A stretch of DNA of 64,000 nt from an uncultured Eubacterium sp. (lineage in GTDB: Bacteria > Bacillota > Clostridia > Lachnospirales > Lachnospiraceae), in assembly GCA_910577225.1 (NCBI GenBank), contig CAJTMV010000020.1, positions 4,061-68,060 on the forward strand, given 5' to 3'. The notes under the pieces were generated by a model, which worked only from the letters and a program-made list of their open reading frames with translations, was not told where the DNA came from and made no database searches. Every line of letters starts with the position of its first letter. Position 1 is the stretch's first letter. The position numbers and the translations under genes are program-made. Below, one piece after another: positions 8,508 through 17,564 of this stretch.

Positions 8508-9251
8508 CTACGAATAACTGTTTTTATTTCTAATTTTACGTTCTTCATCAAAAATATATCGAATAATTTCCTCACGTATCGCGCGGTCTTTAAAGATAAA
8601 TTCCGCTCTGTTTTCAAATCGTTTTTTATCTGTCTGTGCCTCTGCACAGGACAGAATATGTGCCGGTATCAGATATGTCTTTTCGCATTCTTCGCTGTGC
8701 AGCTGCACCTCTGTCATAATATAAGTATCAGTCTCATTTTGTATATCTGTCACAAACCTGGCTCCTCCGCCGCTGATATCCACGATAGAAGCCTCTTTCC
8801 GCGTCATGCCGATCTGCGGCAGTTCCACAAACGATGCAAACTCTTCGACCGGAAGATTCAGTGCATGCTGCAAAGTAATATTATAATAATACATCGGTAT
8901 CACACAGGGCATTCGGTAATATTCCCGTCTCTGATATTTATGCAGCTGACTTTTTAATGTTACGCGCAACAGATGCATATTGTTTGTCTTATAGCGTTCT
9001 TTTATGATTCCCAGACCACGGTAAAGTCCTCCGTTGCCGTAAAATACAAGCTCAAAACGAATTCCGATCGGAAGCATAATCAGTTTTCCAGCCTCTGACG
9101 GCATCGACAGCTCCAGTTCGTCATTTCCTGGAACATCTGTCACCTGGCTTTTATAAATATGCGCGCTCAGGCCGGTCTTTCTCTCCTGTTCGATCTGACG
9201 GGTCATGCATAGCTCTACTTTGTTGCCTGGCTGTATAATGTTTGCAATCAT
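8508..9251 (-). CDS. PilZ-domain c-di-GMP-binding flagellar brake (YcgR/YpfA-like)
   Basis: This 247-residue protein has an N-terminal YcgR-N-like beta barrel and a C-terminal PilZ domain. The c-di-GMP-binding residues are intact: RREYYR (RxxxR) and DISGGGARF (DxSxxG). Members of this family slow the motor or alter switching when c-di-GMP is high. Its place between flhG and cheB ties c-di-GMP control to motility here. Gaps are 26 bp to flhG and 101 bp to cheB. Confidence 0.9.
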   Translation of the reverse strand: MIANIIQPGNKVELCMTRQIEQERKTGLSAHIYKSQVTDVPGNDELELSMPSEAGKLIMLPIGIRFELVFYGNGGLYRGLGIIKERYKTNNMHLLRVTLKSQLHKYQRREYYRMPCVIPMYYYNITLQHALNLPVEEFASFVELPQIGMTRKEASIVDISGGGARFVTDIQNETDTYIMTEVQLHSEECEKTYLIPAHILSCAEAQTDKKRFENRAEFIFKDRAIREEIIRYIFDEERKIRNKNSYS

Positions 9252-9277
9252 AATCCTCCTTCGTTTTCCCAGATCAT

Positions 9278-10153
9278 TTAATTAAAAAAATTATAAAATA
9301 ACTCCCGGATGCCCTGACGGTCCGGTTCAATATTGGGTTCCCCGTCGATCAGGCTCTGTGCCAGACGCTCGAAGGCTCTGGCAGATCTCGCGTTCGGCGC
9401 AGCCATGGAAACAATTTTCTGTGCACGTACTGATTTTTCCAAAAGTCCGTCCTGCGGAATCGTACCGAAAAAATGCACCTCGCCCTGAAGGAATTTGGAT
9501 ATTACGGAGCTGAGCTTTTCATATACAAGCTGGCCGTCGTCCATTGACACAGTCCTGTTAACGACCACCTCTATATTCGTATTATGTCTGGCAAATCCCG
9601 GATTGCCATATAACGCCTTGATCAGCGAGTAGGAATCTGTCAGGGAGCTTGGTTCCGGTGTCAGTACGAGCAATACCTCAGGACTTGACGATACGAATTC
9701 CATAACATTATTCGCAATGCCGGCTCCGGTATCGATCAGAATAAAATCTGTCAGCTCATCCAGTTCGTTTAAATTATTGACCAGACGTGAGAGCTGGTTT
9801 CTGGTCAGATTATTCATACCAGTAATACCGTTTCCTCCTGAAATAAATCCGATTTCCATCGGGCCTTCTGTAATGATCTCCTTTAGTTTCTTGCCATGGT
9901 ATATCATATCACTTAGATTATATTTCGGAATCGCACCAAACATAACCTCCACGTTCGCAAGACCCATATCCGCGTCAAAAATAATCACTTTCTTACCTAA
10001 CTTGCGTAATTGAACCGCGAGGTTTACGGCAATATTTGACTTTCCCACCCCGCCTTTACCACTCGTTATTGTGATAACTCTTGCTTTGGATACAGAACGG
10101 GCCTGCTTTGATTTTACCACGTTTCTCAGTTGTTCTGCCTGATCCATACTCAA
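9278..10153 (-). CDS. flhG: Flagellar number regulator FlhG (MinD/ParA-type ATPase)
   Basis: A 291-residue P-loop ATPase of the MinD/ParA class with the deviant Walker A motif SGKGGVGKSNIAVN (about 31-44) and the conserved IIFDADMGLANVE. FlhG (YlxH) works with the GTPase FlhF to set number and place of flagella. Its start overlaps the flhF stop by 4 bp (ATGA), typical for this pair. The C-terminal helix (ELFYNFFN) is consistent with membrane targeting. Confidence 0.93.
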   Translation of the reverse strand: MSMDQAEQLRNVVKSKQARSVSKARVITITSGKGGVGKSNIAVNLAVQLRKLGKKVIIFDADMGLANVEVMFGAIPKYNLSDMIYHGKKLKEIITEGPMEIGFISGGNGITGMNNLTRNQLSRLVNNLNELDELTDFILIDTGAGIANNVMEFVSSSPEVLLVLTPEPSSLTDSYSLIKALYGNPGFARHNTNIEVVVNRTVSMDDGQLVYEKLSSVISKFLQGEVHFFGTIPQDGLLEKSVRAQKIVSMAAPNARSARAFERLAQSLIDGEPNIEPDRQGIRELFYNFFN

Positions 10154-11430
10154 TCCCCTCCAAGTAATTTCTTCACAATCTTTTGTGTGTCAAATACCTC
10201 AATATCATCCGGAACGTTTTGTCCGTACGTCGAATACGACAAATCCGCCCCTGAATATAAGTGGATATTTAACAGGTTGCCATAACATGAGGTTTCATCC
10301 AGCTTGGTAAAGATCAGCCTGTAATCCGCAAATGTACGATAAATATTGCACATATCCTGCAGATCACGATATTTGGTAGTTGCACTTAAGACCAGATATA
10401 CCTCAGTCTTAGAACCGGCAGACAGTCCGCCGATCAGTTTCTTTACATCTTCGCACTGCGCCGCATTTTTATGCGAAAAACCCGCGGTATCCACAAGTAT
10501 CAGATCGTATTCCGATAAATTATGAACGGCTTCTTTCATTTCCTCTGGCGAATAAACGATCGTCAGCGGCATATCCAGAATATTCGCATAAGTCCGCAGC
10601 TGTTCGGTCGCAGCGATACGATAGGTGTCGGCTGTCAAAAACGCCACTTTTTTTCCTTCGTCTACTTTATATCGCGACGCCACCTTTGCAATTGTAGTCG
10701 TCTTGCCGACTCCCGTAGGACCGATAAAAAAAGCGACCGTCGGTTTGGAACCCTGAAATTCAATCGGTTTTGGCTGACCGAATTTTAACACAAGTTTCTG
10801 ATAAATATGCGATAAAATATAATCAATATTACTGCCCTTGCTTGATATTTTTTCCAGCTCATCCAAAATCTGATTGGCATATTTTTCATCCACTTCGTTG
10901 TCCAGCAGTGTCTGATAGAGCATTTTGACAAAAGAAAATCCTTCCTGTGCCTGATCGTTTGCTCCTCCTATGCCATCCTCCTGATTTTTCTTTTCCGCGG
11001 AAATCCTGTCCTCCAAAAGACTCTGCAGACTGTCCAGACGCTCCTCAAGCGCGCTGGAGGACGCCTGCTGGGGCTGTGGTCTCTGCTCCGGCAGCTCTTC
11101 AGGCTGCCTTTGGATTGGCTGCGGACGGCTGACTGGTACGGCTGCCGGAATCCGTATGTTTTCATCTGCAGCCAGATTAATGCTTTCCGGCTTTCTCATC
11201 GGCGCCTGCGCAGCTGCCTCCGCCTGCGGCTGTGCAAACGGATTGGCTTTATTTGCGTCGTTTTCTTCCAGCGCGGCTGTCACTTCATACAAAATACCTT
11301 TCAAGGCACGAAAAACGCCTTTGGGCTTTACCGTTTTCACACTCATGATCACGACGTCCGGGCCCATTTCTTTTTTAGCTCTTTCGATTGCCTCGCTCTC
11401 AGTCTTCCCCTGAAATTTATTAATTGTCAT
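10150..11430 (-). CDS. flhF: Flagellar placement SRP-type GTPase FlhF
   Basis: The 426-residue protein has the B domain start (TINKFQGKTESEAIERAKKE), a Gln/Pro-rich linker (about 75-130) and an SRP-like NG GTPase domain with G1 GPTGVGKTTTIAK, G3 DTAGFSH and G4 TKLDE. It marks the site of flagellar assembly and is activated by FlhG. It directly abuts flhA. Confidence 0.94.
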   Translation of the reverse strand: MTINKFQGKTESEAIERAKKEMGPDVVIMSVKTVKPKGVFRALKGILYEVTAALEENDANKANPFAQPQAEAAAQAPMRKPESINLAADENIRIPAAVPVSRPQPIQRQPEELPEQRPQPQQASSSALEERLDSLQSLLEDRISAEKKNQEDGIGGANDQAQEGFSFVKMLYQTLLDNEVDEKYANQILDELEKISSKGSNIDYILSHIYQKLVLKFGQPKPIEFQGSKPTVAFFIGPTGVGKTTTIAKVASRYKVDEGKKVAFLTADTYRIAATEQLRTYANILDMPLTIVYSPEEMKEAVHNLSEYDLILVDTAGFSHKNAAQCEDVKKLIGGLSAGSKTEVYLVLSATTKYRDLQDMCNIYRTFADYRLIFTKLDETSCYGNLLNIHLYSGADLSYSTYGQNVPDDIEVFDTQKIVKKLLGGD

Positions 11431-13464
11431 TTAAGCTGTCACCATCCCTACTGACTGTAATTCAACATTCGAATCTATTTCATTGTAAGACACAACAATC
11501 AGGTCCTTGAAATACTCCTCTGTCATTTTCTTAAAATACATACGCACAATCGGTGAGGTAACGATAATCGGGTTTTTTCCGAGATTTTCCAGCTTTGCAA
11601 TTTCTGTCTCCACCGATGCCATAATCAGCTTCGTCCGTTCCGGATCGATTGTTAAATACGCTCCCTGCTCCGTCTGTTTTACCGAAGACATGATCTCCTG
11701 CTCGACATTCGGATCGAGCGTAATCACGCTGGTCGCCTCGTTCGGCATAAAATAACGGTTTGAAATTGCCCGCTTTAACGACTGACGCGTATATTCCGTC
11801 AGTACGTCCGTATCTCTGGAAGTCGTCGCATGATCTGCCAGCGTTTCAAAAATCGTAAGCAAATCCCGAATAGAAATCCCTTCCGAAAGCAGATTCTGCA
11901 AAACCTTTTGTATCTCGCCGATGCCAAGCAGCTTTGGAACAAGATCGTCGATCAGTACCGGATTGCTTTCCTTTACATTGTCGATCAGGTTTTGTACGTC
12001 CTGTCTTGTCAAAAGCTCTGCAATATGGCTTCTTATTACCTCTGTTAAATGCGTCGCGATAATCGAAGGCGGGTCTACGACTGTATAGCCAAGACTTTCT
12101 GCCCGCTCTCTCTGGCTCTCTGTAATCCAGATCGCCGGCAGGTGAAACGAAGGCTCAAACGTAGGAATACCTGTAATCTCTTCTTCCACATAGCCGGGAT
12201 TCATCGCCATATAATGATCGAACAAAATCTCTCCTTCTGTAATCTGGATTCCCTTGATCTTAATAATATACTGGTTCGGGTTCAGCTGGATATTATCACG
12301 CAGACGAATAATCGGAACAACCGTACCAAGCTCTAACGCAATCTGTCTTCGAATCATAACGACACGATCCAGCAGGTCGCCGCCCTGATTGACATCTGCC
12401 AGCGGAATAATACCATAGCCAAACTCCAGCTCGATCGGATCGACCTGCAGCAAAGATACGACATTTTCGGGTTTGCGAATCTCTTCCGCCTCTTCTTCCG
12501 CCTGTGTCGACTCTTCTTCGATCGCCTCTACCGCCATACTCCGATCCATCACTCTGCCAACAATAATATATACCAGACCAAACGCGATAAAAAGCGCGGT
12601 ATTTAACGGTGTCGTTATTCCTAAAAACACAAGCGTCATTCCTACCAGATACAATACCTTCGGAATGCCAAACAGCTGCGATACCAGCACATCGCTAAAG
12701 TCAGCCTCTTTCGACGCCTTTGTAACGAGTATACCGGTTGCAAGCGAAATCATCAAAGACGGCATCTGTGAAGCCAGGCCGTCGCCAATCGTTAAAACGC
12801 CATATTTTTGCAACGCCTCGACTGCTTCCATTCCTTCACGCGTCATTCCCATGATCGTACCGCCGATCAGATTGACGGCCGTAATCAAAAGTCCTGCTGA
12901 CGCGTCTCCCTTTACATACTTCGTAGCACCGTCCATAGAGCCGAAGAACGCAGACTCCGCCTGTATTTTATCGCGGCGGTTTCTTGCTTCCCGATCATCG
13001 ATGGCGCCCGTATTTAAGTCCGCGTCGATCGCCATCTGCTTGCCAGGCATTGCGTCCAGCGTAAAACGTGCCGTAACCTCAGACACACGTTCTGAACCTT
13101 TATTGATAACTACAAACTGAATAATAACCAAAATAATGAAGACAATCGTTCCAATGACAATATCGTCTCCGCCGACAAAAGCTCCGAACGTCGCAACGAC
13201 GTTTCCCGGATCTCCTGTGCCAAGAATCAGTCTGGTAGAAGATACGTTCAGAGAAATTCGAAAGATCGTCGTAAACAGCAAAAGCGTTGGGAAAAACGAC
13301 ATATCCAGAACTTCTTTTACAAACAGACAGTTAAAAAGCACTACAAGTGCCAGCGATATGTTAAGCGCCAGCATAACGTCCAGTAATACGTTTGGGATCG
13401 GCACAATAAAGAATATGATTGCCGCCAAAAGATATAATGCAACACCGACATCCGCTTTCCTCAT
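11431..13464 (-). CDS. flhA: Flagellar export gate protein FlhA
   Basis: A 677-residue export-gate protein with about eight N-terminal membrane segments, the conserved FHIPEP loop region including ARFTLDAMPGKQMAIDADL and a large cytosolic domain that docks chaperone-substrate complexes. The start MRKADVGVA at 13464 fits the SD AGGTGGGA better than an upstream GTG at 13479. The gap to flhB upstream is 185 bp and holds no recognisable gene. Confidence 0.95.
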   Translation of the reverse strand: MRKADVGVALYLLAAIIFFIVPIPNVLLDVMLALNISLALVVLFNCLFVKEVLDMSFFPTLLLFTTIFRISLNVSSTRLILGTGDPGNVVATFGAFVGGDDIVIGTIVFIILVIIQFVVINKGSERVSEVTARFTLDAMPGKQMAIDADLNTGAIDDREARNRRDKIQAESAFFGSMDGATKYVKGDASAGLLITAVNLIGGTIMGMTREGMEAVEALQKYGVLTIGDGLASQMPSLMISLATGILVTKASKEADFSDVLVSQLFGIPKVLYLVGMTLVFLGITTPLNTALFIAFGLVYIIVGRVMDRSMAVEAIEEESTQAEEEAEEIRKPENVVSLLQVDPIELEFGYGIIPLADVNQGGDLLDRVVMIRRQIALELGTVVPIIRLRDNIQLNPNQYIIKIKGIQITEGEILFDHYMAMNPGYVEEEITGIPTFEPSFHLPAIWITESQRERAESLGYTVVDPPSIIATHLTEVIRSHIAELLTRQDVQNLIDNVKESNPVLIDDLVPKLLGIGEIQKVLQNLLSEGISIRDLLTIFETLADHATTSRDTDVLTEYTRQSLKRAISNRYFMPNEATSVITLDPNVEQEIMSSVKQTEQGAYLTIDPERTKLIMASVETEIAKLENLGKNPIIVTSPIVRMYFKKMTEEYFKDLIVVSYNEIDSNVELQSVGMVTA

Positions 13465-13649
13465 CTTTGACCATCCCACCTTTCCTTCGTTTTTTTTCTG
13501 TCCTTCATTTTAAATCTATCCTTATTTTTATTCGTCAAAATTTCGCTGTTTCCAGCTTCTGTTAATTCTCTCATTGTATGGATTCTCTTTGTAAATGCTG
13601 CTATTCCTATGTAACCTGTTTTTCATCTTCATGTGATCCGGGCCGGCGC
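13465..13649. other. 185-bp gap between flhB and flhA, nothing recognised
   Basis: This AT-rich stretch holds the flhA ribosome-binding site (AAAGGTGGGA) and no convincing ORF, hairpin terminator or promoter that I can defend. It is one of the larger gaps in the operon. Confidence 0.5.
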
Positions 13650-14777
13650 CTATAATCTGTTTTTCAGACGGTATACCGCAGCCAGTATCTCTGCCACGGT
13701 CTGATACAGTTCCGGCGGAATTTCTTCGCCAATCTCTACATTTGCATACAGCATACGTGCCAGCGGCTTATTTTCTACAATTTCCACGTCGGCTTCTTTG
13801 GCTTTTTCTTTAATCTGGAGAGCCAGATAATCGGTTCCTTTCGCAAGCACAATCGGCGCCTGCGCTTCTTCTGCATCATATTTAAGCGCTACGGCATAAT
13901 GTGTCGGATTCGTAATTACGACGTCCGCTTTTGGCACATCCTGCATCATACGCCTTTGCGATGCTTCTCTCATCCTCGCGCGCTGCTTTCCTTTAATCTG
14001 CGGATCACCTTCGCTATTTTTATATTCGTCTTTGACCTCCTGCTTGGTCATCTTCAAATCGTCTTTAAATTTCCATTTTTGATAGATATAATCGACAATG
14101 CCTATCAGAAAATAGGCAATCGATATTTTCATTCCAGCATTTATAATTACAGAACCTACAAACATGACCGCCTGTATGAGCGGCATATCGTATAACAGCA
14201 GTATGTTTCTGGAATCATCCGCAACTGCTGAATAAGCAACCCATAAGATCAGTATAATCTTTAAAAATGATTTTAGCAGTTCTACGAGAGAGTCTTTCGA
14301 AAAAAAGCGCTTAAAACCATTGATTGGGTTAAATTTTTTAAAATCCGGCTTCAGCGGCTTTGTCGTAACGCGCCATTTGACCTGAAGCAGATTAATCACA
14401 AACATGACCAGGAATCCTGCCGCAAAAAATGGAAGAACCATCACAAATGCGTCCATCAGCGCTCTTTGTATCATCTGCGAAACGGATCTGGCCGTCATAC
14501 CGGTACTGTTTTCATCCAAAAACTCTGGTATTCGATTGTAAAAGGTTTCAAACAGCTCCAGCATTCCTCCGCCAAGCGTTGACATCGTTACCTGGAGCAG
14601 AATAAATAACAGCAGCAGTCCCACTGCGTTATCCAGCTCTCTGCTTTTTGCAACTTTGCCGTCGTTTCTGGCATCGGACAATTTTTTTGCGGTAGGCTGC
14701 TCTGTCTTTTCCCCGCCTTCACCGTCTTTTGCAAACCACTGAAGGTCCAAAGACACCGACCATTCTTTTTTATTCAC
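13650..14777 (-). CDS. flhB: Flagellar export switch protein FlhB
   Basis: The 375-residue protein has four membrane segments and the self-cleaving cytosolic domain with the NPTH motif (VVITNPTHYAVAL), where cleavage switches export from rod/hook to filament substrates. The N-terminal segment GEKTEQPTAKKLSDARNDGK is diagnostic. It overlaps fliR by 8 bp. FliK, its hook-length partner, lies upstream in the same operon. Confidence 0.95.
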   Translation of the reverse strand: MNKKEWSVSLDLQWFAKDGEGGEKTEQPTAKKLSDARNDGKVAKSRELDNAVGLLLLFILLQVTMSTLGGGMLELFETFYNRIPEFLDENSTGMTARSVSQMIQRALMDAFVMVLPFFAAGFLVMFVINLLQVKWRVTTKPLKPDFKKFNPINGFKRFFSKDSLVELLKSFLKIILILWVAYSAVADDSRNILLLYDMPLIQAVMFVGSVIINAGMKISIAYFLIGIVDYIYQKWKFKDDLKMTKQEVKDEYKNSEGDPQIKGKQRARMREASQRRMMQDVPKADVVITNPTHYAVALKYDAEEAQAPIVLAKGTDYLALQIKEKAKEADVEIVENKPLARMLYANVEIGEEIPPELYQTVAEILAAVYRLKNRL

Positions 14778-15558
14778 TCACATACATCCCTTTTATCATG
14801 TAAACTACAAGCCGTTTCATTTCCTGCGCAATATTATCTGCAATGGAATCCAGCAGTGTAAATGCCAGAATCAAAACAGTCAGTCCGACCAGAACTTTTA
14901 GCTGCATACCTATAGCAAACATATTCATCTGCGGCGATACTCTTGCCAGAATACCAAGCACACAGTTGACAAGCATCATACAGGCAAATACCGGCAGCGT
15001 AATCCGAAACCCAAGGATGAGCAGGCTTGACATATAGCTCGATATTCCTTTTAGCAGATAATCCCACTGAAACACCTGCTGATTGATCGGTATCAGCTGA
15101 TAAGAATCGCAAACCGCCCGTATTACATAATGATACATATTGGTAGCCAGAAGCATCAGCATTACCATGTAATTGTACAGATTGCCTGTAATGCTTTCAT
15201 TCATCTGCGTCATCGGGTTAAATTCCTGTGCCATGGAAAGGCCGATCTGCATATCGATCAGCGCACCCGCGAACAAAACAATAGAATTACAGATACTGGC
15301 TGAATAACCTATCAGCAAGCCCGTAATTCCTTCCTTGATCACAATAACTCCATATTCCATTATACCTGTGTAAGCAAGGTTCTGCTCCGGCAAAACACCT
15401 GTCAGCATAATTGCAATACAGCCTGCCATTCCTATTTTTGTTTTGGCCGGAACACCTCTCGTATTAAAAAAAGGCGCTGCAAAAACACAGGTAGCAATCC
15501 GAACCAGTATTAACAGGAAATATTCAAATGTCTGTAATGAGAACGTCGCATTGAACAT
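14770..15558 (-). CDS. fliR: Flagellar export gate protein FliR
   Basis: A 262-residue, strongly hydrophobic protein with about six membrane segments and the conserved LSMAQEFNPMTQMNES motif. FliR forms the export gate with FliP and FliQ. It overlaps flhB by 8 bp, and fliQ ends 18 bp upstream. Confidence 0.94.
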   Translation of the reverse strand: MFNATFSLQTFEYFLLILVRIATCVFAAPFFNTRGVPAKTKIGMAGCIAIMLTGVLPEQNLAYTGIMEYGVIVIKEGITGLLIGYSASICNSIVLFAGALIDMQIGLSMAQEFNPMTQMNESITGNLYNYMVMLMLLATNMYHYVIRAVCDSYQLIPINQQVFQWDYLLKGISSYMSSLLILGFRITLPVFACMMLVNCVLGILARVSPQMNMFAIGMQLKVLVGLTVLILAFTLLDSIADNIAQEMKRLVVYMIKGMYVSE

Positions 15559-15576
15559 GATACATTCCTATCCTAA

Positions 15577-15846
15577 TTACACATACAAGCTAAAATCAGA
15601 CCACAAACGAACCATAAACTCAGACATATTGTTCAGCATCCAGGCGCCGACCAGCAGCATCATTGCAAACACTGCCAGAATCTTTGGTACAAACGTCAGC
15701 GTTTGTTCCTGAATGGACGTAACCGTCTGAAAAATACTGATAATCAGACCAACTACCAGCGAGGTAAGCAGCAATGGAGCCGCTGTTAATATCACCGTAT
15801 AAATCGCTTCCCGCGAAATATCCATAACCTGCCCTTGTGTAAGCAT
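15577..15846 (-). CDS. fliQ: Flagellar export gate protein FliQ
   Basis: An 89-residue protein with two membrane helices, the family's normal size, with the conserved TSIQEQTLTFVPKI loop. It assembles around FliP and FliR in the export gate. It lies 32 bp after fliP and 18 bp before fliR. Confidence 0.94.
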   Translation of the reverse strand: MLTQGQVMDISREAIYTVILTAAPLLLTSLVVGLIISIFQTVTSIQEQTLTFVPKILAVFAMMLLVGAWMLNNMSEFMVRLWSDFSLYV

Positions 15847-15878
15847 AACACGCCCTCCTCAGCCTATTCTGCCGACTG

Positions 15879-16715
15879 TCAGAGAAACGTCTCAAACAGT
15901 CTTCCTATAACCAGATTCCATCCATCAGCCAGAACGAACAACAAAATCTTAAACGGCATGGAAATCGTTGTCGGCGGCAGCATCATCATACCCATGGACA
16001 TTAATACCGACGATACAACCATATCAATGACGATAAACGGAATATAAATAATAAATCCGATAATAAACGCTCTGCGCAGTTCACCGACAATAAAACTTGG
16101 TATCAGTACTGTAAACGGAACATCTTCAACTGTTTCATAAGTAACATCTGCAATCTCACAAAACATATTGACATCTTTTTCCTGCAGCTTCGGATACATA
16201 AAATTACGAATGGAATCCTCTGCCCGCTCAAGCGCAGTCTCAAGTTTAATTTCACCTCTGTCCAGCGGCTGAAGCGCCTGCTCGTTAATCTGCGTAAAAG
16301 TCGGTGCCATAATAAATGCTGTCAAAAAAAGCGCCAGCCCTGCCATAACCTGATTCGGCGGCGTCGACTGGGTACCCAGCGCGGTTCTTACAAAATGAAG
16401 AACTACTACAATCCGGGTATACGATGTCAGCATTATCATAATCGACGGTGCCAGCGAAATAACGGTAAGCACAATCATCATTCGGATCGGCGCTGATATC
16501 CCGCCTTCTTCATTTCCCCAGCTGATCCAGAGTCCGTCGTTATAATCCGGCGCTGGTTCTTCGGGCGGCTGTGCGGAATCAAAGCCTCCGACACTATTTC
16601 CTGCTGATGCATACGCTTGTCCGCGGGTACAAAACACCAGACAAATGGTAAGCGTCACTATGGCCAGCATAAATGACGCCATGCAATATTTTTTCTTCCC
16701 TGTACTCATTCTCAC
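15879..16715 (-). CDS. fliP: Flagellar export gate protein FliP
   Basis: A 278-residue protein with a cleavable signal peptide (about 1-36), then four membrane segments and the conserved TSYTRIVVVLHFVRTALGTQ and PPNQVMAGLALFLT motifs. FliP forms the pentameric core of the gate. The start may be GTG at 16715, 6 nt after AAGG, or ATG at 16709. It follows fliO by 8 bp. Confidence 0.94.
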   Translation of the reverse strand: MRMSTGKKKYCMASFMLAIVTLTICLVFCTRGQAYASAGNSVGGFDSAQPPEEPAPDYNDGLWISWGNEEGGISAPIRMMIVLTVISLAPSIMIMLTSYTRIVVVLHFVRTALGTQSTPPNQVMAGLALFLTAFIMAPTFTQINEQALQPLDRGEIKLETALERAEDSIRNFMYPKLQEKDVNMFCEIADVTYETVEDVPFTVLIPSFIVGELRRAFIIGFIIYIPFIVIDMVVSSVLMSMGMMMLPPTTISMPFKILLFVLADGWNLVIGRLFETFL

Positions 16716-16723
16716 AATCTGCC

Positions 16724-17107
16724 TTATTTTTTTGGAAGATGATGTTTTACTTTGTCAAGAATGTCATGGAAACTTTCAGCCATGTCTATCTTCTGTCCTG
16801 CCGCACCTGCAGCATAATCTGTAAGCTGATCTTCACGAATCTCAGCCAGCTTCTCAATATGATCTTTGGTTACTGCTATGACAAGGTATACATCTCCTGC
16901 TCTGATAATCTGTATGTATCCATTTGCTGAAACTTTTAACGTTTCAATTATCTTTAGATTCTGGTTATGCAGCTGTCCCTGCTGATACTTTGCAATCCAG
17001 CGTGTTGTCAGCAAAGTAAGCAGCAATACAAGAACAAACAACATCAGAACCCAGATCAGCTGCCCCAGATTGTGCAACATGGAGACAGTTGAAGCGGTGA
17101 ACAGCAT
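16724..17107 (-). CDS. fliO: Flagellar biosynthesis protein FliO
   Basis: A small protein of about 127 residues with one N-terminal membrane segment (about 10-32) and a cytosolic domain containing the FliO-like KIIETLKVSANGYIQIIRAG. FliO helps FliP assemble. Its position between cheY and fliP is the Bacillus FliZ/FliO position. I chose MLFTAST at 17107, almost abutting the cheY stop; no strong ribosome-binding site is visible, so coupling to cheY is likely. Confidence 0.85.
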   Translation of the reverse strand: MLFTASTVSMLHNLGQLIWVLMLFVLVLLLTLLTTRWIAKYQQGQLHNQNLKIIETLKVSANGYIQIIRAGDVYLVIAVTKDHIEKLAEIREDQLTDYAAGAAGQKIDMAESFHDILDKVKHHLPKK

Positions 17108-17108
17108 A

Positions 17109-17471
17109 CTAACCAACTACTTTTTTCACTGCTTCCAATACACGCTCTGCCTGGAACGGTTTTACAATAAAATCCTTAGCGCCGGATTGTATCGCTTCAA
17201 TAACCATCGCCTGCTGACCCATGGCAGAACACATAATAACACAGGCGCCCGCATCGATTTCTTTGATCGCTTTTAATGCCTGAATCCCATCCATTTCCGG
17301 CATGGTAATATCCATTAATACGAGATCCGGCTTTGTTTCATTGTATTTTTCTACCGCCTTCACTCCGTTTTCAGCTTCACCGGCAATTTCATAACCGTTT
17401 TTGGATAAAATATCCTTGATCATCATTCTCATAAAAGCTGCATCGTCACAAATTAAAACTTTCTTTGCCAT
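17109..17471 (-). CDS. cheY: Chemotaxis response regulator CheY
   Basis: A 120-residue single-domain receiver with Asp54 in LVLMDITMPEMDG, the acidic pair DD at 9-10, a conserved Ser in CSAMG and Lys in IVKPF. CheY-P binds FliM and FliY, which are encoded just upstream, to change rotation. The start MAKKV at 17471 is 9 nt after GGGAGA. A sigma-A-like promoter precedes this gene. Confidence 0.95.
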   Translation of the reverse strand: MAKKVLICDDAAFMRMMIKDILSKNGYEIAGEAENGVKAVEKYNETKPDLVLMDITMPEMDGIQALKAIKEIDAGACVIMCSAMGQQAMVIEAIQSGAKDFIVKPFQAERVLEAVKKVVG

Positions 17472-17534
17472 AATATACATTCTCCCTTATTTTTCTATTA
17501 TGATTGTTTTATCTCTTCGCGAGATTCTTTATCT

Positions 17535-17564
17535 ATTATAACATAAAACAATAAGTATTAGCAA
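17535..17564 (-). promoter_or_regulatory. Possible internal sigma-A promoter before cheY
   Basis: On the minus strand TTGCTA (17559-17564) and TATAAT (17535-17540) are 18 bp apart, in the 93-bp gap between fliY and cheY. The -35 lies right after the fliY stop codon. It could raise expression of cheY and the export genes apart from the main promoter. AT-rich sequence makes chance matches possible. Confidence 0.45.
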